From Rhodoferax sp. UBA4409 (GTDB taxonomy: Bacteria; Pseudomonadota; Gammaproteobacteria; Burkholderiales; Burkholderiaceae_C), in the NCBI GenBank assembly GCA_002390825.1, contig DGQR01000074.1, forward strand, positions 2,408 through 14,057: a stretch of 11,650 nucleotides of DNA. Direction: 5' to 3'. Shown piece after piece: positions 7,263-11,650 of this stretch (positions are counted from its first letter, which is position 1; each line of letters starts with the position of its first letter). Below the pieces are notes generated by a model. That model did not search any database, was not told the origin of the DNA, and was given only the letters and a program-made list of their open reading frames with translations. Position numbers and translations under genes: made by a program.

Positions 7263-7835
7263 ATGCGTACTTCCCTCATCGCTGCCGCCTTGGCACTGTC
7301 CGCTTTCGCCGGTGCTGCCAGCGCCCAATCCGCGACTTACGCGATTGACTCTTCCCACACTTTCTCCAGCTTTTCGTACAACCACTTTGGCTTGTCTAAC
7401 CAGCAAAGCCGTTTCAATACCACCACCGGTACTGTCTCCTTTGACAAGGCTGGCAAGACAGGCGCCGTGGATGTCGTGATCGACATGAAGACCGTGGAAA
7501 CCGGTTCGTCCGCTTTCAACGGCCACATCCAGGGCGAAGACTTCCTGGACACCACCAAGTTCCCAACCGCGACTTTCAAGTCCACCAAAGTGGTGTTTGA
7601 AGGCGACAAGCCCGCTGCTGTCGAAGGCAACCTGACCATCAAGGGCATCACCAAGCCTGTGACCCTGAAGTTGACCAACTTCGTGTCTACCGCTCACCCG
7701 ATGAACAAGAAAGACGTTATCGGCGCCAACGCCACTACCACCGTCAAGCGCAGCGAATTCGGCGCTGGCAAGTTCGCGCCTGCAGTGGGCGACGACGTGA
7801 CCATCACCATCGCTATCGAAGCGATCAAGCAGTAA
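7263..7835 (+). CDS. YceI family periplasmic protein (second copy)
   Basis: A 190-residue exported lipid-binding-type protein. The signal peptide ends at ASA (residues 19-21), with QSATYAIDSSHTF beginning the mature chain. This is a more canonical YceI sequence than its neighbour: SFSYNHFGLSNQQSRF, GHIQGEDFLDTTKFPTATFK and GNLTIKGITKPVTL are the usual blocks. AGGAG lies 7 bases before the ATG, the strongest ribosome binding site in this group, suggesting high expression. The 45-base gap after the first YceI gene holds two T-rich runs but no clear promoter. It is the last gene before a strong terminator. A specific ligand cannot be named from sequence. Confidence 0.95.
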   Translation: MRTSLIAAALALSAFAGAASAQSATYAIDSSHTFSSFSYNHFGLSNQQSRFNTTTGTVSFDKAGKTGAVDVVIDMKTVETGSSAFNGHIQGEDFLDTTKFPTATFKSTKVVFEGDKPAAVEGNLTIKGITKPVTLKLTNFVSTAHPMNKKDVIGANATTTVKRSEFGAGKFAPAVGDDVTITIAIEAIKQ

Positions 7836-7870
7836 TCTGCCACCAGACCGCGCTCCCGCGGACTGATCTG

Positions 7871-7899
7871 AAGGCCCGCCGCAAGGCTGGCCTTTTTTT
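7871..7899 (+). terminator. Rho-independent terminator after the second YceI gene
   Basis: AAGGCC-C-GCC-GCAA-GGC-T-GGCCTT forms a stem of six plus three pairs with one C/T mismatch and a GCAA tetraloop, followed by a run of seven T at 7893-7899. A smaller hairpin (CCGCG-CTCC-CGCGG, 7848-7861) precedes it in the 3' untranslated stretch. Confidence 0.9.
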
Positions 7900-7910
7900 A
7901 TGCAAAATCA

Positions 7911-7958
7911 GGCTCTAGCGCAGGATTCATCTGCGCAGTAAGCTATATTTTTCATAGC
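7911..7958. repeat. Two-hairpin intergenic repeat, Comamonadaceae style
   Basis: Two hairpins stand side by side: GCGCAG-GATTCAT-CTGCGC (7918-7936) and GCTAT-ATTTTTC-ATAGC (7942-7958). The preceding GGCTCTAGCGC and this paired layout resemble a short dispersed intergenic repeat I associate from memory with Acidovorax, Polaromonas and Rhodoferax genomes. Only one copy is visible here, so dispersal cannot be shown. It lies between the terminator and the ABC ATPase gene, and its second hairpin contains TATATT (7944-7949), which could act as a -10 element. Confidence 0.5.
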
Positions 7959-7982
7959 AACCAGTCATCCGCTTGTACCTCT

Positions 7983-8627
7983 ATGTCCGCTTCTGAATTG
8001 CCCGCCTCTTCTGCCGTGTTGATCGCCCGTGCCTTGCGCTGCAGCGCAGGCCCACACCGTTTGTGGGGCCCGCTGGATGTGCAGCTGTCAGCCGGTGTGA
8101 CCTGGGTGACCGGCGGGGAAGGGCGGGGCAAATCGAGTTTGCTGCGCATGCTGGCTGGTGACCTCGTGGTGCCGGGGAGCAACCTGCAGCTGGCCGGCAC
8201 CGGCCTGCAGACCGAGCCTGCCCAGTACCGCAAAAAAGCCTTTTGGATGGACCCACGCACCAGTGCTTGGGACCAGTCTTCTCCCTTGCAGTTTTGGGAG
8301 CAGGGCAAGCGCCTCTGGCCCTTGTGGAGTGCGGAAATCTGCCGCGAGCTGGCGTCCGCCTTGGGGCTGGACGAGCACCTTGCGAAACCGATGTACATGC
8401 TTTCTACCGGCTCCAAGCGCAAGGTCTGGATCACGGCGGCCTGCGCCAGTGGTGCGGAGCTCACCTGCTTGGATGAGCCCTTTGCCGCGTTGGACCGTGC
8501 GTCCATACGCGCCATCACCGAGCTGCTGCAGGATGCGGCGGCGCACAGTCCGCGCGCCTGGGTGTTGGCAGACTATGAAGCGCCTGCCGGGGTGCCACTC
8601 GCCGCCACCATCGATTTGGGCGCTTGA
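7983..8627 (+). CDS. Orphan ABC transporter-type ATP-binding protein with degenerate motifs
   Basis: A 214-residue ATPase subunit, nearest in size and layout to CcmA-like ABC ATPases. Walker A is GGEGRGKS (44-51) and Walker B is LTCLDEP with Asp164 and Glu165, followed by FAALD as D-loop, so nucleotide binding and hydrolysis look intact. The signature is LSTGSKRK (140-147) instead of LSGGQ. The usual H-loop histidine is absent: the strand after Walker B reads WVLADYE (193-199), with Asp near the expected place. No permease gene lies nearby and there are no membrane helices. The start ATG lacks a clear ribosome binding site. The dioxygenase gene follows after 37 bases, so they may be co-transcribed. 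A transport role is possible but unproven. Confidence 0.85.
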   Translation: MSASELPASSAVLIARALRCSAGPHRLWGPLDVQLSAGVTWVTGGEGRGKSSLLRMLAGDLVVPGSNLQLAGTGLQTEPAQYRKKAFWMDPRTSAWDQSSPLQFWEQGKRLWPLWSAEICRELASALGLDEHLAKPMYMLSTGSKRKVWITAACASGAELTCLDEPFAALDRASIRAITELLQDAAAHSPRAWVLADYEAPAGVPLAATIDLGA

Positions 8628-8664
8628 GCCCCGTGAATTACGTCCTTTTGACCAGGAGAACCCT

Positions 8665-9471
8665 ATGACTTCCCGACTGCCTACCTACTTTGTGTCCCAC
8701 GGCGGTGGCCCTTGGCCCTGGATGCCCGACATGCGCGAGATGCTGGCCAGCTTGGACACGGCTCTGGCCGACATGCCGCGCCAGATCGGCCGCACGCCCA
8801 AGGCTGTTCTGATCATCACTGCACACTGGGAAGAGCGTGCTTTTACCCTGGGCTCTAGTCCGGCGCCCGGTATGGTCTACGACTACGGTGGTTTCCCGGC
8901 ACACACCTACTCGGTGGTGTACCCCGCACCGGGCGCCCCTGAATTGGCTACGCGGGTACAGGGCCTGCTGGAAGAGGCGGGTCTCCCTGTCGCACTCGAC
9001 GCCGAGCGTGGCTACGACCACGGCACATTTGTGCCCTTGGCCGTGATGTACCCGGATGCACAAGTGCCGGTGTTGCAAATGTCCCTGCGCGCGGGGCTGG
9101 ACCCGGCTGAGCACATTGCGTTGGGTCGTGCGCTGGCGCCGTTGCGGGATGAAGATGTGTTGATCGTGGGCAGTGGCCTGAGCTATCACAACCTGCGCAA
9201 TTTTGGTGCGGGCGGGCGGGCTCCGTCCAAGGCTTTTGACGTCTGGTTGCAAGACGTCATGGCCGCTGCACCTGCGGTGCGGGCAGAAGCGCTGGTGAAC
9301 TGGGAGTTAGCGCCGGCCGCCCGGATCTGCCATCCGCGTGAAGAACATTTGTTGCCGCTGATGGTGGCCGTGGGCGCAGCCTACGACGATGCTGCAGAGT
9401 GTGTGTACCACGACGAAGCGGTGTTTGGCGGCGTCACGGCGTCCAGCTTCCGCTTCGGCACAGCCAGCTAG
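8665..9471 (+). CDS. LigB/DODA-type extradiol ring-cleavage dioxygenase family protein
   Basis: A 268-residue cytoplasmic enzyme of the class III extradiol dioxygenase family, which includes E. coli YgiD (a zinc-dependent DOPA dioxygenase) and plant DODA. Conserved histidines are visible at His12 (VSHGGGPW), His54 (TAHWEE), His119 (YDHGTFVPL), His175 (GLSYHNLR), and His223 and His228 (HPREEHLLPL). His12, His54 and the C-terminal His cluster are the likely metal site. The ATG at 8665 has AGGAGA 6 bases upstream; the same frame is open further upstream only as an overlap with the ATPase gene. The aromatic catechol-type substrate cannot be fixed by sequence. There are no other aromatic-degradation genes nearby, so this is not an obvious catabolic operon. 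Confidence 0.92.
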   Translation: MTSRLPTYFVSHGGGPWPWMPDMREMLASLDTALADMPRQIGRTPKAVLIITAHWEERAFTLGSSPAPGMVYDYGGFPAHTYSVVYPAPGAPELATRVQGLLEEAGLPVALDAERGYDHGTFVPLAVMYPDAQVPVLQMSLRAGLDPAEHIALGRALAPLRDEDVLIVGSGLSYHNLRNFGAGGRAPSKAFDVWLQDVMAAAPAVRAEALVNWELAPAARICHPREEHLLPLMVAVGAAYDDAAECVYHDEAVFGGVTASSFRFGTAS

Positions 9472-9478
9472 ACGTAGC

Positions 9479-9491
9479 GGGCCTGAGGCCC
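9479..9491. terminator. Small hairpin between convergent genes
   Basis: GGGCC-TGA-GGCCC is a perfect 5-bp stem in the 29-base gap between the stop codons of the dioxygenase gene and the minus-strand gene. It could slow transcription from both sides, but there is no T run, so it is at best a weak or Rho-assisted terminator. Confidence 0.3.
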
Positions 9492-9500
9492 TGCGTTAGC

Positions 9501-9908
9501 TCAGGGGCTGGCAGCCGTTTCTCGGAATGCAGGTTGCGCTGTGCGTGCGGGCAGCGCCCGGTGCTGCAAGGACATGGGTGCAGCCGGTGTCTGGGCTGAG
9601 ACCATCTCGTCCAGAATATCGAGGGCATATTCGCAGACCAGAGCCGCGTGTTCGAGTTGACGGTTTTTGTCTTCCAGTGCCGGAATCTCGTCGGTCCTTC
9701 CCAGCAGCATCAGGCCGATTTTTCGCTGGTTGTTGAACACCATGTGTTTGGCATCCGACATGCGGTCTTTGATGCGCTTGCGGCAAGCGCCCAGCCAGTC
9801 TTGTTCTTCCAGCACCCATTCAGCCAAGGTAGCGGCAATCAACGTTCTCGCAGCGCGGCGAAAGGCAAGCTGGTGAGGTGATGCGGCGGTTTTGAGTGGG
9901 GCGGACAT
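9501..9908 (-). CDS. Hypothetical helical protein
   Basis: I do not recognise this 135-residue protein. It starts at the ATG read from 9908 (MSAPLKTAASPHQ), with GAGGG about 9 bases upstream; a longer frame from a TTG at 9953 has no such support. The chain is mostly charged and probably helical: RRAARTLIAATLAEWVLEEQ, then RKRIKDRMSDAKHMVFNNQR, then EDKNRQLEHAALVCEYALDI. The C-terminal 30 residues are Ala/Pro-rich and probably disordered. There is no signal peptide or membrane segment, and only two cysteines. It is convergent with the dioxygenase gene and lies downstream of the FecR gene on the same strand, with its own candidate promoter. Coding potential is supported by the ribosome binding site and a protein-like composition. 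Confidence 0.7.
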   Translation of the reverse strand: MSAPLKTAASPHQLAFRRAARTLIAATLAEWVLEEQDWLGACRKRIKDRMSDAKHMVFNNQRKIGLMLLGRTDEIPALEDKNRQLEHAALVCEYALDILDEMVSAQTPAAPMSLQHRALPARTAQPAFRETAASP

Positions 9909-9987
9909 GGTTTTGTGCCCTCTGGCGGGGCTCCCTGATTGGTATGCAGCCAACGATAAGGTTTTTCCCGATCGTCAGGGGCCGCCA

Positions 9988-10016
9988 ATTGTTGTCCTCT
10001 GGACAATTTGGCTCAA
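9988..10016 (-). promoter_or_regulatory. Candidate sigma-70 promoter for the hypothetical gene
   Basis: On the minus strand, TTGAGC (10016-10011) and AACAAT (9993-9988) are separated by exactly 17 bases, each matching four of six consensus positions. It lies 80 bases before the ATG at 9908. The match is moderate and unsupported by expression data. Confidence 0.35.
9992..10006. repeat. Palindrome TTGTCC-TCT-GGACAA
   Basis: Perfect 6-bp arms with a 3-base centre. The palindrome overlaps the edge of the candidate -10 and fills much of the spacer of the candidate promoter on the minus strand, the classic place for a repressor operator. A binding protein is not known. Confidence 0.45.
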
Positions 10017-10086
10017 AAAACCGCGGATATGTGAACTTTTACGGGCATTTGCCGCCAGTCCGCGGCGGCCTGCGGCAACGCACCAA

Positions 10087-10743
10087 TCAGTAGCTGCTGG
10101 GTTCCTGGGCCGGCTTTTGCACGAACGGGGGCTGCCGGCCTACGGTTTCTTCCAGCAATACCAATTCTGAATCGCGGTGATTGATGATGGGTGCTGGCCG
10201 CAACACCGGTTGGATGCTGTCGTAACTGATGTACATCGGCATGTCGTGGTACGTCGTGGTCAAGCTGCGCGCGAGGCCGGGGTTTGCGAGCGGCTTGATA
10301 TCTGCAGTCCCGTAGCACAGGCAGAAATAGAGTTGAGTCTCCTGCACTTCCATGTAGCAGGCGGTACCCCGGATACCGACGGTTGCGGCCCGGGTCTCGA
10401 TGCGTTTCGGGCCGGGGCCAAACACCGCAAGTGCTTTGCCGCTGATCAGCCGCAGCACACTCACCACCTCGTCCTGGGCGAATTGCAGGCTGCTCTTTTC
10501 ACGGAGCAGGTAAGCGTTGTCGCCCATTACAAACACCGTTTCGCTCAGGGCACCGGTGCTGATGGTGTCCCCGGGCAAGATCGCTTGTTCGATACGGGCC
10601 ACGCCACCGTTGAGAAACACTTCGCCCTTGATTCGGCGTATGCCGCTTTGCAAGGGGCGTTGGCCCATGGCCAGCGCATCCACCAAGCCGCCCAAGCTAC
10701 TGATCGCCACACTGTTTGCGATGAATTGACGCCGATTGCTCAT
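10087..10743 (-). CDS. FecR-domain protein with Tat signal
   Basis: A 218-residue exported protein carrying a FecR domain, a fold often found in periplasmic ligand- or sigma-factor-related sensors. The ATG is read from 10743 and gives MSNRRQFIANSVAISS, a twin-arginine (Tat) signal with RRQF and a hydrophobic stretch. The body has LPGDTISTGALSETVFVMGD, LQFAQDEVVSVLRLISGKAL and VGIRGTACYMEV, the typical FecR core. Three cysteines cluster in RGTACYMEV and YFCLCYGTADI, a pattern I have seen in betaproteobacterial FecR-domain proteins. No FecI sigma factor or TonB receptor gene is nearby, so a classical FecIRA role is not supported. The frame extends upstream to a GTG at 10923, but that would bury the Tat signal. 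Confidence 0.85.
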   Translation of the reverse strand: MSNRRQFIANSVAISSLGGLVDALAMGQRPLQSGIRRIKGEVFLNGGVARIEQAILPGDTISTGALSETVFVMGDNAYLLREKSSLQFAQDEVVSVLRLISGKALAVFGPGPKRIETRAATVGIRGTACYMEVQETQLYFCLCYGTADIKPLANPGLARSLTTTYHDMPMYISYDSIQPVLRPAPIINHRDSELVLLEETVGRQPPFVQKPAQEPSSY

Positions 10744-11003
10744 AAGCTGAATGTTGAAAAGTGGAAGAAGAGCGCCCCGTGGATATCCGGTTGAATGGCC
10801 CAAGTACGCCAAAAGATAGCGCCATTCGGCAGGGGCGTCTAGTGCCCTCTCGGGCTGACTGCAGTGCGCGGGCTGTACGCCACTAGGCGTATTTCCGCTT
10901 CGGGCGGGCAAACCTACAGTCACTCCATCGCATCACACAACCTCTTCTGAGTTTGTTCCGCGAGAAGTGAGATGGATTTGTTTAACCCCCCGGAGAAGCC
11001 CAC
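10744..11003. other. Divergent intergenic region between the FecR gene and urtA
   Basis: This 260-base stretch must hold the promoters of both divergent genes. It contains a candidate minus-strand promoter and a distant inverted pair CTAGTG (10839-10844) / CACTAG (10881-10886), 36 bases apart. GGAG at 10992-10995 is the ribosome binding site of urtA. I see no sigma-54 (TGGCAC-N5-TTGC) element, although urea uptake is often nitrogen-controlled, and no convincing sigma-70 pair for urtA. Confidence 0.6.
10813..10841 (-). promoter_or_regulatory. Candidate sigma-70 promoter for the FecR gene
   Basis: On the minus strand, TAGACG (10841-10836) and TATCTT (10818-10813) are 17 bases apart, each with four of six consensus matches. 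The predicted leader before the ATG at 10743 would be about 60 bases. No strong ribosome binding site precedes that ATG. Confidence 0.3.
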
Positions 11004-11650
11004 ATGCAACGTCGTTTTACTTTGAAGGCACTCACCGCTGCCGTCGCCCTTACCACCTTGTCGGCAGTGCCCGCCATGGCTGCAGACACGATCAAGGTCG
11101 GTATCCTGCACAGCCTGTCCGGCACCATGGCCATTTCGGAAACCGTGTTGAAAGACACCGTGCTGATGGCGATCGACGAGATCAACGCCAAGGGCGGCGT
11201 GCTCGGCAAAAAGCTGGAGCCTGTCATCGTCGACCCCGCCTCCAACTGGCCCCTGTTTGCTGAAAAGACCAAGCAGCTGCTGACGCAAGACAAGGTCTCG
11301 GTAATCTTTGGTTGCTGGACTTCGGTGTCCCGCAAGTCGGTGCTGCCTGTGGTGGAAGAGTTGAACGGCCTGTTGTTCTACCCCGTGCAATACGAAGGTG
11401 AAGAGCTGTCCAAGAACGTGTTCTACACCGGCGCTGCGCCTAACCAGCAAGCCATTCCCGCAGTGGACTATCTGATGAGCAAAGAAGGTGGCGGCGCCAA
11501 GCGCTGGGTGCTTTTGGGTACCGACTATGTGTACCCCCGCACGACCAACAAGATCCTGCGCGCTTACCTGAAGTCCAAGGGCGTTAAAGAGTCTGACATC
11601 GACGAAAAATACACCCCGTTCGGCCACAGCGATTACCAGACCATCGTGGC
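11004..11650 (+). CDS. urtA: Urea ABC transporter substrate-binding protein UrtA (3' partial)
   Basis: The periplasmic urea-binding subunit of the UrtABCDE high-affinity transporter; only 215 codons are present and the frame is open at the window end (the family is usually about 400-430 residues). The ATG has GGAG 8 bases upstream. The signal sequence (MQRRFTLKALTAAV ... AMA at 24-26) starts with two arginines, but Tat use is uncertain. Family-specific stretches include VGILHSLSGTMAISETVLKD, FGCWTSVSRKSVLPVVEEL, LFYPVQYEGEE and GAAPNQQAIPAVDYL, which separate UrtA from branched-chain amino acid binding proteins. The permease and ATPase genes, and often urease genes, would be expected to follow outside the window. 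It is divergent from the FecR gene. Confidence 0.95.
   Translation, partial: MQRRFTLKALTAAVALTTLSAVPAMAADTIKVGILHSLSGTMAISETVLKDTVLMAIDEINAKGGVLGKKLEPVIVDPASNWPLFAEKTKQLLTQDKVSVIFGCWTSVSRKSVLPVVEELNGLLFYPVQYEGEELSKNVFYTGAAPNQQAIPAVDYLMSKEGGGAKRWVLLGTDYVYPRTTNKILRAYLKSKGVKESDIDEKYTPFGHSDYQTIV

Noticed and set aside
10744..10923. N-terminal extension of the FecR protein to a GTG at 10923
   Set aside because: It would place 60 unrelated residues before a good Tat signal and cover the likely promoter region.
10860..11003. Sigma-54/NtrC-type promoter for urtA
   Set aside because: I searched for TGGCAC-N5-TTGC and TGCACC/GGTGCA elements by eye and found none.
1..11650. CRISPR array, tRNA or rRNA gene, insertion sequence or prophage
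   Set aside because: No spaced direct repeats, no tRNA-like TPsiC or acceptor patterns, and no transposase or integrase motifs were seen.

Overview
The window looks like chromosomal DNA of a GC-rich betaproteobacterium, most likely a member of the Comamonadaceae (Rhodoferax/Acidovorax-like). This rests on high GC with G/C-rich third positions, on the gene families present (a transporter-fused hybrid kinase, a cytochrome b561 followed by two YceI proteins, UrtA) and on a short two-hairpin intergenic repeat at 7911-7958 of a style I associate with that family. The genus assignment is inference. There are no rRNA, tRNA, CRISPR, phage or transposase features. The window opens inside one gene and closes inside another.

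Layout. (a) 1-4177, + strand: a two-component system. The first gene is a hybrid sensor kinase whose N-terminal half is an NCS1-type (purine/cytosine permease-like) transporter. A linker, an eight-cysteine cluster and two more membrane segments join it to HisKA, HATPase and receiver domains. Its 3' end overlaps the start of a response regulator with a LuxR-type DNA-binding domain. (b) 4296-5912, + strand: a ferric-reductase-like flavocytochrome and, 18 bases on, a small VF530/DUF2132 protein. (c) 6042-7835, + strand: a probable three-gene unit of cytochrome b561 and two tandem exported YceI proteins, ending in a strong terminator at 7871-7899. (d) 7983-9471, + strand: an orphan ABC ATPase with degenerate motifs and, 37 bases on, a LigB/DODA-type extradiol dioxygenase. 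(e) 9501-10743, - strand: a small helical protein of unknown function and a Tat-exported FecR-domain protein. (f) 11004 to the end, + strand: the first 215 codons of urtA, the urea ABC transporter binding protein, divergent from the FecR gene.

How the parts may work together. The kinase and regulator are almost certainly a pair because they overlap. Their input is probably a nucleobase-like or other nitrogen compound bound by the transporter domain. With a urea uptake operon about 7 kb away, nitrogen scavenging is a reasonable but unproven theme. The cytochrome b561-YceI unit matches a common proteobacterial arrangement linked to membrane redox and lipophilic isoprenoid carriers. The most unusual elements are the kinase architecture, with an in-frame Shine-Dalgarno plus GTG just before the cysteine cluster, a hairpin that covers the cytochrome b561 start codon, and several operator-like inverted repeats in promoter regions. 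I see no clearly new multi-gene defence or mobile system.
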